From contig NZ_CP061293.1 of NCBI RefSeq assembly GCF_018687495.1, positions 1,364,001 through 1,428,000 of the forward strand: DNA of 64,000 nt, read 5' to 3'. This DNA is from Polynucleobacter sp. MWH-Svant-W18 (lineage in GTDB: Bacteria > Pseudomonadota > Gammaproteobacteria > Burkholderiales > Burkholderiaceae). Below the pieces are notes generated by a model, which was not told the DNA's origin, ran no database searches, and worked only from the letters and a program-made list of their open reading frames with translations. Made by a program: the position numbers and the translations under genes. Every line of letters begins with the position of its first letter. Position 1 is the stretch's first letter. This document shows positions 23,989 to 35,515 of this stretch, one piece after another.

Positions 23989-26823
23989 CTAATGCGCTTC
24001 TTCCCAATTATCGCCAATCCCAATGCTCACTAGCAAAGGCACTTTCAGCTGGGCAACATTGCACATCAACCCAGGTAATTTTGATTTCACTAGATCAATT
24101 TCATCTACAGGAACATCTAATACCAATTCATCATGAACCTGCAGAAGCAATTTAGTTTTCAACTGTTCTTTTTCTAACCAATCCTCCACCGCAATCATCG
24201 CCAGCTTAATCAAATCTGCAGCAGTGCCTTGCATCGGCGCATTAATCGCAGCTCGCTCGGCACCTTGCCGACGTGGGCCGTTGGAACCCTTAATCTCTGG
24301 CAACCACAGGCGTCGCCCAAAGACCGTCTCTACGTAACCATTCTCACGAGCCTCTAGACGGGTTCGCTCCATGTATTGAGCTACTCCTGGATAACGATCA
24401 AAATATTTGGCAATATAGTTTTGTGCGGCAGAGCGCTCAATGCCTAAATTACCAGCCAAACCAAATGCACTCATGCCATAGATAAGGCCAAAGTTAATCA
24501 CCTTGGCGTAACGCCGCTGCTCAGAACTGACTTCATCCAATGGAACACCAAAAATCTCTGCTGCAGTGGCTTGGTGAACATCCTTACCATCCCTAAAGGC
24601 TGCCAATAAATTTTCATCTTCAGCAATATGCGCCATGATGCGCAATTCAATTTGAGAGTAGTCAGCTGAAAGCAACTTACAACCATCAGCGGGTACAAAT
24701 GCCTCACGAATACGACGACCCTCTTCAGTACGTACCGGAATGTTCTGTAAATTAGGATCGCTAGATGCGAGGCGCCCTGTAACCGCAGTGGCTTGAGAAA
24801 AATTGGTATGGACGCGCCCCGTCTTAGGATCGGCCATTCGCGGCAATTTCTCAATATAAGTAGACATCAACTTGGCTAAGCTGCGATAGTCCAAAATGCG
24901 TGCTGGCAATGGATAGTCTTCAGCCAACTTTTGCAGCACCTCTTCGTCAGTTGAAGGTGCGCCCGAAGGGGTTTTTTTAATCACCGGTAATTCGAGCTGA
25001 CCAAATAGAATTTCGGCGATTTGCTTCGGCGATTGAATATTGAAGGGTTGTCCTGCTAGTTGATGAATCTCTCCCTCGAGCTCTAAAAGGCGTTTGCCCA
25101 CTTGCTGACCCTGCTGAGCCAGTAAGGCCGAATCAATCCGAATACCATTGCGCTCCATGATGCCCAAGACGCGCATTGCAGGCATTTCAATCTTTTCATA
25201 GATGTATAGCAAACCAGGATTTTCCTGAATCTGCGGCCATAGTGCCAAATGTAAGCGCAATGTAATGTCAGCATCCTCAGCCGCATAGTCTGTCGCAATT
25301 TTCAGGTCTACTTGATCAAATCCAATTTGATGCACGCCCTTCCCGCAGACCTCTTCATAACGAATAGTCTTCATCCCCAAATGGCGCTCAGCCAAGCTAT
25401 CCATATTGTGTGGCAGGTGAGACTCCAACACATAAGATTCCAGTAAGGTATCGAATGCAATGCCATTTAAGGTAATGCCATAGTTTGCGAAAATATGGCT
25501 GTCGTATTTTAAGTTTTGCCCTACCTTTAAATTCGATTTACTTTCTAACCAAGGCTTCATACGAGCAAGTACCTTAGCACGATCCAATTGCACTTCACCA
25601 TTACGATGTGCCACGGGAATGTAACAAGCTTCACCGGGCTTCACTGATAAAGAAATTCCCACGAGTTCTGCTGCTAAAGCATCAAGACTGGTTGTTTCTG
25701 TATCTACCGCAGTAAGTTCTGCAGATGCAATTTTCTGCATCCACTTTTCTAAACCAGCTTCATCAACAATACATTCATAATGTTTTTCAACAGCGCCTTG
25801 TAAATCTCTCACTTCCTGGGAAATTTCTTTTGTTGGTGCACTTGCAATATCTGTAGATCTTTTAGCGGGAATCTTTCCCTCTGTGCCTGCAGCGGCAATC
25901 GGCGTGCCTGCTAAATCGAAACTAGGAGCCGGCCTAGAATCCCCATCAGCTGGTCCTGTGAGCTGCTTTTCTACATCGCGTAGCCAAGTTTTAAATGCAT
26001 AACGCTCAAATAATTCACGCAGCAAAGTCGCATCTTCAGACTTTGCATGAAGATCATCTAGACCTGGTAAATACGGAGATAAATCACAATCCGTTTTCAC
26101 GGTAATGAGTTGACGTGCTTGTGGTAACCACGTTAAAGAGGCGCGTAGATTTTCCCCCACTACACCTTTGACTTGATCTGCATTGGCCATTAAGTTATCA
26201 AGATCGCCAAACTCAGCTAACCACTTGTTTGCAGTCTTTGGTCCAGCCTTTGGAACGCCGGGTACGTTATCTACTGCATCACCAATAATGGAAAGGTAAT
26301 CCACAATACGCTCAGGTGGGACGCCAAACTTCTCAATGACTCCATTGATGTCCAACTTCTCGTTCGTCATGGTATTAATGAGAGTCACTGATGGATTGAC
26401 CAATTGCGCTAAGTCTTTATCACCAGTCGAGATGATGGTTTCCCAACCTGCTTCTGTGGCTTGACAGGCCAAAGTGCCAATGACGTCATCGGCCTCTACA
26501 CCAGACACCATTAAAACTGGCCAACCCAAGGCCTTCACAATCGCATGAATAGGCTCGATTTGTTTGACCAGATCCTCAGGCATTGGAGAGCGATGGGCCT
26601 TGTACTCGGAATACATCTCATCCCTAAAAGTCTTGCCTTTGGCATCAAAAACACAGGCAATATGGTCTGCCTTCAGCTCTGATCTGGCGCGCCGCATCAT
26701 ATTGACCATGCCATAGATAGCCCCAGTAGGCTCCCCAGCCCCATTTCTCAGGTCTGGCATGGCGTGAAAGGCACGGTAGAGGTAGCTAGAACCGTCTACC
26801 AATAAGAGTCTATGTTTAGTCAT
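23989..26823 (-). CDS. polA: DNA polymerase I
   Basis: A 944-residue repair and Okazaki-fragment polymerase. The 5'-3' exonuclease domain starts at MTKHRLLLVDGSSYLYRAF. The 3'-5' exonuclease keeps DTETTSLDAL and appears catalytically intact. The polymerase motifs are LLSADYSQIELRIMAH (motif A), KVINFGLIYGMSAFG (motif B) and VHDELVLDV (motif C). I place the start at 26823; the open frame runs 41 codons further upstream, but that part is not family-like. It is divergent from the DUF2782-like gene. Confidence 0.97.
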   Translation of the reverse strand: MTKHRLLLVDGSSYLYRAFHAMPDLRNGAGEPTGAIYGMVNMMRRARSELKADHIACVFDAKGKTFRDEMYSEYKAHRSPMPEDLVKQIEPIHAIVKALGWPVLMVSGVEADDVIGTLACQATEAGWETIISTGDKDLAQLVNPSVTLINTMTNEKLDINGVIEKFGVPPERIVDYLSIIGDAVDNVPGVPKAGPKTANKWLAEFGDLDNLMANADQVKGVVGENLRASLTWLPQARQLITVKTDCDLSPYLPGLDDLHAKSEDATLLRELFERYAFKTWLRDVEKQLTGPADGDSRPAPSFDLAGTPIAAAGTEGKIPAKRSTDIASAPTKEISQEVRDLQGAVEKHYECIVDEAGLEKWMQKIASAELTAVDTETTSLDALAAELVGISLSVKPGEACYIPVAHRNGEVQLDRAKVLARMKPWLESKSNLKVGQNLKYDSHIFANYGITLNGIAFDTLLESYVLESHLPHNMDSLAERHLGMKTIRYEEVCGKGVHQIGFDQVDLKIATDYAAEDADITLRLHLALWPQIQENPGLLYIYEKIEMPAMRVLGIMERNGIRIDSALLAQQGQQVGKRLLELEGEIHQLAGQPFNIQSPKQIAEILFGQLELPVIKKTPSGAPSTDEEVLQKLAEDYPLPARILDYRSLAKLMSTYIEKLPRMADPKTGRVHTNFSQATAVTGRLASSDPNLQNIPVRTEEGRRIREAFVPADGCKLLSADYSQIELRIMAHIAEDENLLAAFRDGKDVHQATAAEIFGVPLDEVSSEQRRYAKVINFGLIYGMSAFGLAGNLGIERSAAQNYIAKYFDRYPGVAQYMERTRLEARENGYVETVFGRRLWLPEIKGSNGPRRQGAERAAINAPMQGTAADLIKLAMIAVEDWLEKEQLKTKLLLQVHDELVLDVPVDEIDLVKSKLPGLMCNVAQLKVPLLVSIGIGDNWEEAH

Positions 26824-26905
26824 ACCGCAATCGTACAATCTAGTTGTGAATTGCCTACAGGACTGGTTAGGGAACCGCCCGAGAATAGGCTTAAAAAGGT
26901 GAAAA

Positions 26906-27319
26906 ATGATGCATGCTCTTACTAACTTAATTGGCCACGCCCTCAATCAAAACCTTGCTCTGATGAGCTTTTTCATGGTTTTTGCACTTCTAGGAATGAC
27001 GCCTGCACAAGCTCAGAATAACAGCCAGGCCTTGAGCACCTCGGAACTGAACCGTATCAATAATCAGCCACTGGCACCCACCGTGAGCCCGTCAGGCATT
27101 GTTGATGGTCCGCAAAGTCGCCAACCTAGCTATCAGTATAAGAATGACCGTGGCACCGAAGTCACCGAATATAAAGATGCCAACAGCCCAACCCAGGTTC
27201 AGGTAAAAACAAAATACACCACCTATGAGATGTCTCCACCTGACTCTGTCATGCCTGGACCGCCATCTGGTGAAGGCTCTCTTTTGAGTGTGCCAAGTAT
27301 CAGCATTCCAATTCAATAA
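26906..27319 (+). CDS. exported DUF2782-like protein
   Basis: A 137-residue secreted protein. Residues 1-36 look like a Sec signal peptide (hydrophobic NLALMSFFMVFALLG, cleavage near AQAQ). The middle segment YKNDRGTEVTEYKDANSPTQVQVKTKY resembles the DUF2782 pattern found next to thrB and polA in many beta-proteobacteria. The tail is rich in Pro, Ser and Gly. Function is unknown. It is the first gene of a small cluster with thrB, 15 bases downstream. Confidence 0.75.
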   Translation: MMHALTNLIGHALNQNLALMSFFMVFALLGMTPAQAQNNSQALSTSELNRINNQPLAPTVSPSGIVDGPQSRQPSYQYKNDRGTEVTEYKDANSPTQVQVKTKYTTYEMSPPDSVMPGPPSGEGSLLSVPSISIPIQ

Positions 27320-27334
27320 GAAATCTGTTGCTTC

Positions 27335-28312
27335 ATGGCTGTATTTACTCCGATTGAACTTGCTGAGATCTCACCGTGGATCTCGCAAGAATTCAATATT
27401 GGGGAAGCAACAGGAATACGCGGCATCCATGGTGGAATTGAAAACTCCAACTTCTTCCTAGACACTCTCAAGGATGGTGAAAAACAAGAATATGTTCTCA
27501 CCATTTTTGAAAGACTCACTGCCGAGCAACTCCCTTACTACCTTGAATTCATGCGCCATTTGGCTAACCAGGGCATTCCAGTCCCTAAGCCGATTGAGAA
27601 CCATCAAGGTCAAATTTTATTTTCACTGAAAGGTAAACCGGCCGCAATTGTTAGCAAGCTGCCAGGATTATCAAGACTTGAGCCAGAAGCAAAACACTGC
27701 GCCATGGTTGGTGAGATGTTGGCCAAGATGCATTTAGCTGGAAAAGATTTTCCAAAAACCCAGGAGAATCTACGCAGTCTAGGCTGGTGGCAACAAACCA
27801 TTCCTTTGGTATTGCCTCATTTAAATGGATCACAAAAAGATTTACTGACACACGAGCTCGCTGCACAAGAAGCATTTTTTAGCTCCGCAGCATATGATGT
27901 ACTTCCGCAAGGGGCCAGCCACTGCGATCTTTTTCGTGACAACGTGTTATTCGATCCCAAAGGATCCTCAGATACCTCACAAGATCAATTGGGCGGCTTC
28001 TTTGATTTCTATTTTGCAGGTACAGACAAGTGGCTATTTGACTTAGCAGTAACCGTGAATGATTGGTGTCTCGCAGACAACAAACAAGATTTAGACCCTG
28101 TTCGCTTTGATGCACTGATGAAGGCCTATCAAGCAGTTCGCCCGCTAACCAGAGAAGAACAGGCTAGCTGGACATTGATGGTACGTGCTGCAGCACTGCG
28201 CTTTTGGGTATCCCGTCTTTGGGATTTTTATCTTCCAAGAGATGCGCAAATGTTAACGCCTCATGATCCAGCCCACTTTGAACGCATTCTTCTTAGCCGC
28301 CGCTCATTATGA
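27335..28312 (+). CDS. thrB: homoserine kinase, choline-kinase-like family
   Basis: A 325-residue kinase that phosphorylates homoserine on the route to threonine. It belongs to the ThrB type with an aminoglycoside-phosphotransferase fold and not the GHMP type. The start MAVFTPIELAEISPWI, the loop GIHGGIENSNFFLDT (about 28-43) and the catalytic segment GASHCDLFRDNVLFD with a later GFFDFYFAG support this. It overlaps the next gene by ATGA. Confidence 0.95.
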   Translation: MAVFTPIELAEISPWISQEFNIGEATGIRGIHGGIENSNFFLDTLKDGEKQEYVLTIFERLTAEQLPYYLEFMRHLANQGIPVPKPIENHQGQILFSLKGKPAAIVSKLPGLSRLEPEAKHCAMVGEMLAKMHLAGKDFPKTQENLRSLGWWQQTIPLVLPHLNGSQKDLLTHELAAQEAFFSSAAYDVLPQGASHCDLFRDNVLFDPKGSSDTSQDQLGGFFDFYFAGTDKWLFDLAVTVNDWCLADNKQDLDPVRFDALMKAYQAVRPLTREEQASWTLMVRAAALRFWVSRLWDFYLPRDAQMLTPHDPAHFERILLSRRSL

Positions 28313-29088
28313 AACTCAATTCCGTCACTTCAAGTGAAGGCTATACCTGGATAAAACAGGGTATTTGGCTTTTTAAACAAAATCCCCTCGGCTTTCTCAT
28401 GCTGGTCTTTATGTATGTGTTTGTTGCGCAGTTAGCACTGATGGTGCCAGTGATTGGTGTATTCGCTGTTTTGCTACTAACGCCCACTTTAGCGGTAGGT
28501 TTTATGACAGCATGCCGCCAAGCAATTCAAAAAGAACGTATTAGTCCAGCAGTGTATTTAATTGCCCTTAGGTCTGGCAGCTTAGTGCGTCGACGCATGC
28601 TCCAACTGGGCTTAGTCTATGCAGCCCTAATACTACTTCTCAGCTTTGCCTTGAGTCTCTTGGTAGATTTTGAGTTACTGCTACCGCTCATGACGAGTGA
28701 TCAAGTTATCACCCCAGAAGCTCTTCGCCAGATTTATTGGGTACTTTTTTTTGGGGCTATTCTGTATATTCCTGTGGCCATGTTGATGTGGTTTTCCCCT
28801 GTACTCGTAGCATGGGCTGATATGTCGATTGCACAGTCTCTCTTCTCTAGCTTCTTAGCCTGCTGGACGAATAAGGCAGCTTTTTCTATCTATCTGGCGA
28901 TCTGGGCTGCAGTTCTAGTGGCTATCCCACTGACAGTGGGAATGATTTTTGATGCTATCGATCTGGGGCAAGTTGCATCGTTCATCATTGCGCCAATTTC
29001 CATGGCGGGCTTAACAGTCATGCACTGCTCATTCTATGCAACTTGGAAAGCTTGCTTTACCGAAGACCTGGTGACTATCAGTCAATAG
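28309..29088 (+). CDS. BPSS1780 family inner-membrane protein
   Basis: A 259-residue membrane protein with about six hydrophobic segments. The opening GYTWIKQGIWLFKQNPLGFL and the later MLMWFSPVLVAWADMSIAQSLFSS agree with the BPSS1780 family of Burkholderiales, whose function is unknown. It is translationally coupled to thrB by a four-base overlap. Its 3' end overlaps the 3' end of uvrD on the opposite strand by 11 bases. Confidence 0.85.
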   Translation: MKLNSVTSSEGYTWIKQGIWLFKQNPLGFLMLVFMYVFVAQLALMVPVIGVFAVLLLTPTLAVGFMTACRQAIQKERISPAVYLIALRSGSLVRRRMLQLGLVYAALILLLSFALSLLVDFELLLPLMTSDQVITPEALRQIYWVLFFGAILYIPVAMLMWFSPVLVAWADMSIAQSLFSSFLACWTNKAAFSIYLAIWAAVLVAIPLTVGMIFDAIDLGQVASFIIAPISMAGLTVMHCSFYATWKACFTEDLVTISQ

Positions 29089-31438
29089 CCGCAAGCTTTG
29101 CAATACTCAGTTGTAGCCATTTCACGCCATGGCGTTTAAAACTAACTTGAGCGCGCGCATCAGCATCTACTCCTTCTAAACCGGTCACGCGTCCTTCACC
29201 AAACTTTGTGTGAAATACATTTTGACCAATCTTAAATGGATAATTACCACGCGGTGGAGATGCTAAACGCTTAACCTCCATTGCAGCAGAGCCCACTCGT
29301 TTGACTGGCCTTTGTTCACTACCCGAATCAAAAAAGTCATTTGACTCATACTCCCGCTGTCGCGTGTAACCGTCTTGCCAGGTAGATCCCCCTCTATTAC
29401 TACCGCCCCAACGGGCGTCTTTTGCTTTTGGGGTGAGCCACTTTAGGGAGTCGGCGGGCAGTTCTTCTAGAAAACGTGATGGCATGTTGTAGCGAACTTG
29501 TCCATGCAACATACGTGACTGGGTATGTGAGAGATACAGACGCTCTTTGGCACGTGTGATCGCAACATACATCAGACGCCGCTCTTCCTCTAAACCATTT
29601 TGCTCATTCACACTATTTTCATGAGGAAATAATCCCTCCTCAAGCCCGGTAATAAAGACGGATGTGAACTCTAAGCCTTTCGCAGAATGCACAGTCATCA
29701 ATTGCACTGCATCTTGACCGGCTTGTGCCTGGTTATCACCAGCCTCTAGTGAAGCATGGGACAGAAAGGCGGCTAATGGTGAGACTTCGACGACACCAGG
29801 CGCATTCTCACCAGGCAGCATCGCTGCGACCGCATCTTGGCCATAACCCTCTTCCGCAATAAATGCCGTTGCTGCATTGATTAATTCTTGTAAGTTTTCA
29901 ACACGATCTTGACCCTCGCGCTCAGATAAATAGTGCTGAATTAAGCCGCTATGCTGAATCACAAACTCGACTGTCTCAGGCAAGGTGTTATGTCGGGTGG
30001 CTTCTCGCATATGATCCACCAAGCGCACAAAACCGCCAAGCGCAGCTCCTGCCTTACCTTCCAAGGATGAAGCAGCCGTATACAAAGACGATTGCTGACT
30101 TCTGGCAGCGTCTTGCAAAGCTTCGATAGATCTTGCGCCGATACCCCGCGTTGGGAAATTCACAACCCGCGAGAATGAGGTGTCATCGTTTGGATTTTCA
30201 AGAAGTCGTAGATAAGCAAGAGCATGCTTAATTTCTGCGCGCTCGAAGAATCGCAATCCGCCATACACGCGGTATGGAATAGCAGCTGAAAATAGTGCAT
30301 GTTCGATGATGCGTGACTGTGCATTGCTACGATATAAGAGGGCGATTTCAGTACGCTTAATTCCACTATTTACCAGTGCTTTAATTTCATCAACTAGCCA
30401 AGCTGCTTCGGCATGATCGCTGGGCGCATCAAAAATACGGACTGGTTCACCATGACCTGCATCTGTTCTGAGGTTTTTACCAAGACGTTCTGAGTTGTTG
30501 GCAATCAAGTGATTTGCCGTATCTAGAATATGGCCATGCGAGCGATAGTTTTGCTCCAGCTTGACCAACATAGGATGAAATTGTTTTTCATAGAGACGCA
30601 TATTCTCGACGTCTGCGCCTCGGAAAGCATAAATACTTTGATCATCGTCACCAACCGCGAATACCGAGCTGCTTCCTGCCCCACTCACATTGACACGACT
30701 AGCATCATGGCCTGAAAGTAGTTTTAACCAAGCGTACTGCAAAGCATTAGTGTCTTGAAACTCATCAATCAAGATGTGCCGAAAGCGCTCTTGATAATGC
30801 GTGCGAATGGCTTCGCTATGTTTGAGGAGTTCATAGCTACGCAAGAGAAGTTCTGCAAAATCTACCACTCCTTCACGCTGACACTTCTCATCATAGGCCG
30901 CATACAGTTGCGCCATCTTTGCCTGAAAGTCATCTCCAATCGCTAAATCCTTGGCACGTTGGCCACGCTCTTTAGCGTGAGCAATAAAGTACTGCAGCTG
31001 CTTAGCTGGATACTTTTCATCATCAACCTTCAAGCCTTTTAAAAGACGCTTGATTGCCGATAGCTGATCTTGGGTATCCAGAATTTGGAAAGTGGATGGT
31101 AAGCCAGCTTCTTTATGGTGAGCCCGCAATAAACGATTACAGAGGCCATGGAAAGTGCCAATCCACATCCCCCTGGTGTTGATAGGCAACATCGCACTTA
31201 AGCGCACCATCATCTCTTTAGCGGCCTTATTCGTGAAAGTCACTGCCAAGACCCCTATTGGGGAAACTTGGCCAGTCTGAATCAACCAGGCGATCCGGGT
31301 AGTTAGGACGCGGGTCTTGCCACTTCCCGCTCCAGCCAAAATCAAGGCTGACTGGGCCTGGCCATCTTCATTTACGGGAGGAAGGGTCACTGCCTCGCGC
31401 TGTTCGGGATTAAGGTTGGCGAGCAAGTCTGAGTACAT
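29078..31438 (-). CDS. uvrD: UvrD/Rep family DNA helicase II
   Basis: A 786-residue superfamily 1A 3'-5' helicase used in mismatch and excision repair. Motif I is [12 protein letters not shown] (about 34-45), motif II is LIDEFQDTN, motif III is [13 protein letters not shown], motif V includes [11 protein letters not shown] and motif [15 protein letters not shown]. The C-terminus contains the Tudor-like [22 protein letters not shown] segment found in UvrD/PcrA. It is divergent from valS with only 24 bases between start codons. Confidence 0.95.
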   Translation of the reverse strand: MYSDLLANLNPEQREAVTLPPVNEDGQAQSALILAGAGSGKTRVLTTRIAWLIQTGQVSPIGVLAVTFTNKAAKEMMVRLSAMLPINTRGMWIGTFHGLCNRLLRAHHKEAGLPSTFQILDTQDQLSAIKRLLKGLKVDDEKYPAKQLQYFIAHAKERGQRAKDLAIGDDFQAKMAQLYAAYDEKCQREGVVDFAELLLRSYELLKHSEAIRTHYQERFRHILIDEFQDTNALQYAWLKLLSGHDASRVNVSGAGSSSVFAVGDDDQSIYAFRGADVENMRLYEKQFHPMLVKLEQNYRSHGHILDTANHLIANNSERLGKNLRTDAGHGEPVRIFDAPSDHAEAAWLVDEIKALVNSGIKRTEIALLYRSNAQSRIIEHALFSAAIPYRVYGGLRFFERAEIKHALAYLRLLENPNDDTSFSRVVNFPTRGIGARSIEALQDAARSQQSSLYTAASSLEGKAGAALGGFVRLVDHMREATRHNTLPETVEFVIQHSGLIQHYLSEREGQDRVENLQELINAATAFIAEEGYGQDAVAAMLPGENAPGVVEVSPLAAFLSHASLEAGDNQAQAGQDAVQLMTVHSAKGLEFTSVFITGLEEGLFPHENSVNEQNGLEEERRLMYVAITRAKERLYLSHTQSRMLHGQVRYNMPSRFLEELPADSLKWLTPKAKDARWGGSNRGGSTWQDGYTRQREYESNDFFDSGSEQRPVKRVGSAAMEVKRLASPPRGNYPFKIGQNVFHTKFGEGRVTGLEGVDADARAQVSFKRHGVKWLQLSIAKLAAID

Positions 31439-31447
31439 CGCCCCAAT

Positions 31448-31453
31448 TATAAT
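31448..31453 (+). promoter_or_regulatory. candidate valS promoter -10, nearly touching the start codon
   Basis: TATAAT ends nine bases before the valS ATG at 31463. Initiation 6-8 bases downstream of the -10 would begin the mRNA at or just before the start codon, so the message would be leaderless or have a leader of 1-3 nt. No Shine-Dalgarno sequence precedes the ATG. The -35 is not convincing. Confidence 0.5.
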
Positions 31454-31462
31454 TTGCCTCTT

Positions 31463-34354
31463 ATGCCAAATGCCTCAAATACCCCTAATTCACCAGCGAC
31501 CAGCTCAGTAGATGAGCTCGCTAAATCCTATGAACCCGCCCCAATAGAAGCCTACTGGGGTCCAGAGTGGGAAAGCCGGGGAATTGCCAATGCAACGATG
31601 CTTGAGGGCAAGGAGAATTTTTCTATTCAGCTCCCGCCGCCAAATGTGACGGGCACCCTCCACATGGGACATGCTTTTAACCAAACCATCATGGATGGTC
31701 TAGTTCGACACGCCCGCATGTCTGGCAAAAATACTTTATGGGTTCCTGGAACCGACCATGCAGGTATCGCGACTCAAATTGTGGTTGAGCGTCAGCTCGA
31801 TGCGCAAAAAGTTTCTCGCCATGACTTGGGTCGTGAAAAGTTTTTAGAAAAAGTTTGGCAGTGGAAAGAAGCTTCCGGCAATACGATCACCCGACAAATT
31901 CGTCGCTTAGGCGCTTCGATCGATTGGGGTAAAGAATATTTCACCATGGATAGCAAGATGTCCAAAGCAGTAGTTGAGGTATTTGTGCGCTTGCATGAGC
32001 AGGGCTTGATTTATCGCGGCAAACGCTTGGTGAACTGGGATCCTGTGTTGGGTACCGCTGTATCGGACCTAGAAGTGGCCAGCGAAGAAGAAGATGGCTC
32101 GATGTGGCATATCCGTTATCCACTGACCGATGGCTCTGGTCATCTAACCGTTGCCACCACTCGCCCGGAGACCCTGCTGGGTGACGTTGCGGTGATGGTG
32201 AACCCAGAAGATGAGCGTTATAAGCATCTGATTGGAAAATCAGTCAACTTACCCTTATGCAATCGTCCAATTCCCATCATTGCAGATGATTATGTTGATC
32301 TGAACTTTGGTACTGGTGTAGTTAAGGTTACCCCTGCGCATGACTTTAATGACTATGCAGTAGGTCAACGTCATCAATTACCAATGATCAATATTCTGAC
32401 ATTGGACGCCAAGATTAATGAGAATGCACCTGCCGCCTACCAGGGCATGGAGCGTTTTGCTGCTCGCAAACAAGTTGTTGCTGATTTGGATGCCGCTGGT
32501 TTATTAGAAAAAGTACAGCCACATAAACTGATGGTACCTCGTGGTGATCGCACCCAAACCATTATTGAGCCCATGCTCACTGATCAGTGGTTTGTGGCAA
32601 TGTCTAAGCCTAGCCCAGATAACCAATATCAACCTGGTTCATCAATTGCTGGTGCTGCATTAGATGCCGTGACAAAAGGTGACATCAAACTTGTTCCAGA
32701 AAATTGGATCAATACCTACACACAGTGGCTAGAAAATATTCAGGACTGGTGCATTTCTCGTCAACTCTGGTGGGGTCACCAAATCCCTGCTTGGTATGGC
32801 GATGACGGTCAAATCTTCGTAGCTCGTTCAGAGGAAGAAGCCAAGACAAAGGCTGCAGCTTCAGGCTATACCGGCAAGCTCAACCGCGACCCAGATGTTT
32901 TGGATACTTGGTTTAGCTCTGCACTCGTCCCATTTAGCTCATTAGGTTGGCCAGAGGAAACCCCTGCGCTCAATCACTTCTTACCTTCATCAGTGTTGGT
33001 AACAGGCTTTGACATCATCTTCTTCTGGGTGGCACGCATGGTGATGATGACTTGCCACTTCACTGGCAAGGTGCCGTTTCATACGGTCTATGTTCATGGT
33101 CTTGTGCGTGATGCCGAGGGCCAAAAGATGAGTAAGTCCAAGGGCAATACCTTGGATCCGATTGACTTGATCGACGGTATTCAGATTGATGATTTAGTTA
33201 GTAAGCGAACTACAGGCTTGATGAATCCAAAGCAAGCTGAAAGTATTAGTAAAAAAACAAAAAAAGAATTTCCCGAAGGTATTCCGGCATTTGGTACAGA
33301 TGCGTTGCGCTTCACCTTTGCATCCCTCGCCTCACTCGGTCGCAACATTAATTTTGATCAAAAACGCTGCGAGGGCTATCGCAACTTCTGTAACAAGCTC
33401 TGGAATGCAACACGCTTTGTTCTCATGAACTGCCCAGGTAGCGATGAAGACAATGGTTTTGCTCCATGCGATAACCAGTGTGGTCCGGATGGCTACCTGG
33501 ATTTCTCACCAGCAGACCGCTGGATTGTTTCTCAACTGCAAAGAACTGAAGCCGAAGTAGCCAAAGGTTTTGAAAACTATCGCTTTGACAATATTGCGAG
33601 CAGCATCTACCAATTTGTTTGGGATGAGTATTGTGATTGGTACTTAGAGTTAGCAAAGGTACAACTGCAAACTGGAACCCCAGCACAACAACGCGCAACT
33701 CGCCGCACCTTGTTGCGTGTGCTTGAAACAATCTTGCGGATGGCGCATCCACTGATTCCATTTATCACTGAAACGCTTTGGCAAACTGTTGGCCCTAAAT
33801 CTGGAAAAGATTTGGCCAAACAAGAAAAGCAAAGCATCGCACTGCAACCATACCCAGTTGCTCAAGCAGATAAGATCGATGAACAAAGCGAAGCATGGGT
33901 GGCACAAATCAAAGCGATTGTCGACGCCTGCAGAAACCTGCGTGGCGAAATGCAGGTCCCCCCAGGTCAAAAAGTACCACTCTGGATTAGTGGGCCAGAA
34001 GCCTTCCTACAAAAAGTTACCCCATATTTACTCGCACTAGCTAAATTATCTGAAGTCAAAATCTATCAAGACGAGTCTGCTTTAGAAAAAGATGCGCCAG
34101 ATGCACCAATGGCGCTCGTGGGTGATCTAAAGCTTCTTCTCAAAATTGAGGTAGACGTAGGCGCTGAACGCGTTCGCCTTGGCAAGGAAATTGAGCGTCT
34201 AGCTAATGAAATCACCAAAGCTCGCAGCAAACTGGGTAATGAAAGCTTCGTTGCCAGAGCGCCAGTGGACGTTGTAGCCCAAGAAAAACAGCGTCTTGCT
34301 GGTTTTGAACAAAATCATGAGAAGCTTGTTGCACAATTAGAGCGTCTGAAATAA
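31463..34354 (+). CDS. valS: valyl-tRNA synthetase
   Basis: A 963-residue class I synthetase that charges tRNA-Val and edits mischarged threonine. The HIGH-type motif is [10 protein letters not shown] near residue 65 and the KMSKS motif is KMSKSKGN, followed by a linker with two extra Lys-rich turns. WYGDDGQ and the editing domain lie between them. The C-terminus is a coiled coil ([16 protein letters not shown]) as in other ValRS. The ATG at 31463 is preferred to a TTG at 31454. There is no ribosome-binding site in front of either. Confidence 0.97.
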   Translation: MPNASNTPNSPATSSVDELAKSYEPAPIEAYWGPEWESRGIANATMLEGKENFSIQLPPPNVTGTLHMGHAFNQTIMDGLVRHARMSGKNTLWVPGTDHAGIATQIVVERQLDAQKVSRHDLGREKFLEKVWQWKEASGNTITRQIRRLGASIDWGKEYFTMDSKMSKAVVEVFVRLHEQGLIYRGKRLVNWDPVLGTAVSDLEVASEEEDGSMWHIRYPLTDGSGHLTVATTRPETLLGDVAVMVNPEDERYKHLIGKSVNLPLCNRPIPIIADDYVDLNFGTGVVKVTPAHDFNDYAVGQRHQLPMINILTLDAKINENAPAAYQGMERFAARKQVVADLDAAGLLEKVQPHKLMVPRGDRTQTIIEPMLTDQWFVAMSKPSPDNQYQPGSSIAGAALDAVTKGDIKLVPENWINTYTQWLENIQDWCISRQLWWGHQIPAWYGDDGQIFVARSEEEAKTKAAASGYTGKLNRDPDVLDTWFSSALVPFSSLGWPEETPALNHFLPSSVLVTGFDIIFFWVARMVMMTCHFTGKVPFHTVYVHGLVRDAEGQKMSKSKGNTLDPIDLIDGIQIDDLVSKRTTGLMNPKQAESISKKTKKEFPEGIPAFGTDALRFTFASLASLGRNINFDQKRCEGYRNFCNKLWNATRFVLMNCPGSDEDNGFAPCDNQCGPDGYLDFSPADRWIVSQLQRTEAEVAKGFENYRFDNIASSIYQFVWDEYCDWYLELAKVQLQTGTPAQQRATRRTLLRVLETILRMAHPLIPFITETLWQTVGPKSGKDLAKQEKQSIALQPYPVAQADKIDEQSEAWVAQIKAIVDACRNLRGEMQVPPGQKVPLWISGPEAFLQKVTPYLLALAKLSEVKIYQDESALEKDAPDAPMALVGDLKLLLKIEVDVGAERVRLGKEIERLANEITKARSKLGNESFVARAPVDVVAQEKQRLAGFEQNHEKLVAQLERLK

Positions 34355-34387
34355 AACCTTAGCAAATCCTGAGCGATTGGAATCCTT

Positions 34388-35272
34388 ATGCCATTGACCA
34401 CTAAAGCTGTTACTAAAGCAGTCTTCCCTGTTGCGGGTTTAGGCACTCGTTTTTTACCAGCCACTAAAGCAAGCCCTAAAGAGATGCTCAATGTGGTTGA
34501 TAAGCCGCTTATTCAATATGCGGTAGAAGAAGCGATTGCAGCCGGGATTACTGAAATGATTTTCGTAACCGGTCGCAGCAAACGGGCAATTGAAGATCAC
34601 TTTGATAAAGCATATGAGCTTGAGGCAGAGTTAGAGGCAAAGAATAAACAGGCCCTTCTAGAAATTGTTCGTAGCGTCAAGCCAAGCCATGTTGATTGCG
34701 TTTATGTCCGACAACCTGAGGCCCTTGGTCTTGGTCATGCTGTTTTATGTGCTGAAAAACTCGTGCGTGATGAGCCATTCGCCATCATTCTTGCAGATGA
34801 CTTATTGGATGGACAGCCGCCTGTTTTAAAACAAATGCTGAAGGTATTTGAAGAGCAAAATGGCTCTGTGATTGCCGTAGAAAAAATTGATCCTGCCAAG
34901 AGTGGTTCCTATGGCATCGTCTCAGGCTCCGAGGTCGCCAAAGGCATCTATCGTCTTGATGGCATCGTTGAGAAACCTCAGCCTAAAGACGCTCCCTCGA
35001 ATTTAGCGGTAGTGGGACGCTATGTACTTTCTTCAGATATTTTTAGTCATATTCGCAATCTCAAACCGGGTGCTGGTGGTGAAATTCAGCTCACAGATGC
35101 TATTGCCGCTCTGCTCAAACAAGAACCTGTCTTTGCTTATGAGTATGAGGGTGTGCGTTATGACTGTGGCAGCAAGCTTGGCTACCTTAAGGCATCAGTA
35201 GAGTTTGCCCTACGCCACCCAGAAGTGGCAAGCGACTTCGCTGCTTACTTAAAGAGTCGCTCTCTAGTCTAA
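34388..35272 (+). CDS. galU: UTP-glucose-1-phosphate uridylyltransferase
   Basis: A 294-residue nucleotidyltransferase making UDP-glucose for envelope polysaccharides. The N-terminal [22 protein letters not shown] (about 13-34) is the UTP-binding signature, [12 protein letters not shown] carries the catalytic Asp, and [12 protein letters not shown] is near the C-terminus. The spacing after valS (33 bases) is compatible with a shared transcript. It converges on the TusA-like gene. Confidence 0.96.
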   Translation: MPLTTKAVTKAVFPVAGLGTRFLPATKASPKEMLNVVDKPLIQYAVEEAIAAGITEMIFVTGRSKRAIEDHFDKAYELEAELEAKNKQALLEIVRSVKPSHVDCVYVRQPEALGLGHAVLCAEKLVRDEPFAIILADDLLDGQPPVLKQMLKVFEEQNGSVIAVEKIDPAKSGSYGIVSGSEVAKGIYRLDGIVEKPQPKDAPSNLAVVGRYVLSSDIFSHIRNLKPGAGGEIQLTDAIAALLKQEPVFAYEYEGVRYDCGSKLGYLKASVEFALRHPEVASDFAAYLKSRSLV

Positions 35273-35275
35273 GCT

Positions 35276-35515
35276 CTATCTTCGCTTTAAGAAGAACACT
35301 AGAACATTACCTTCGGAGGTACTGGCGATCAGTTCATTGCCAGTTTGTTTAGCAAATGCAGGGAAGTCATGGGCAGCACCAGCATCTGTTGCCTTTACTT
35401 TCAATACCTCTCCAGACTGCATCGTTGCTAAGGCCTTTTTAGTCCGCAGAATCGGTAATGGACAGTTCATGCCAATGGCATCCACTTCTACATTAAATAC
35501 AATTGCATCACTCAT
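35276..35515 (-). CDS. TusA/SirA-like sulfur carrier protein
   Basis: A 79-residue protein of the TusA family. The signature [12 protein letters not shown] with the sulfur-carrying Cys19 follows the strand VEVDAIGMN. Family members relay persulfide sulfur for tRNA thiolation, molybdenum cofactor synthesis or sulfur metabolism. Its ATG overlaps the alaS stop (ATGA), so it is coupled to a tRNA-charging enzyme. Whether it serves tRNA 2-thiouridine synthesis is a guess from that context. Confidence 0.9.
   Translation of the reverse strand: MSDAIVFNVEVDAIGMNCPLPILRTKKALATMQSGEVLKVKATDAGAAHDFPAFAKQTGNELIASTSEGNVLVFFLKRR

Noticed and set aside
26824..26946. N-terminal extension of PolA by 41 residues
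   Set aside because: The extension is not PolA-like and overlaps the start of the divergent exported protein; the ATG at 26823 matches the family.
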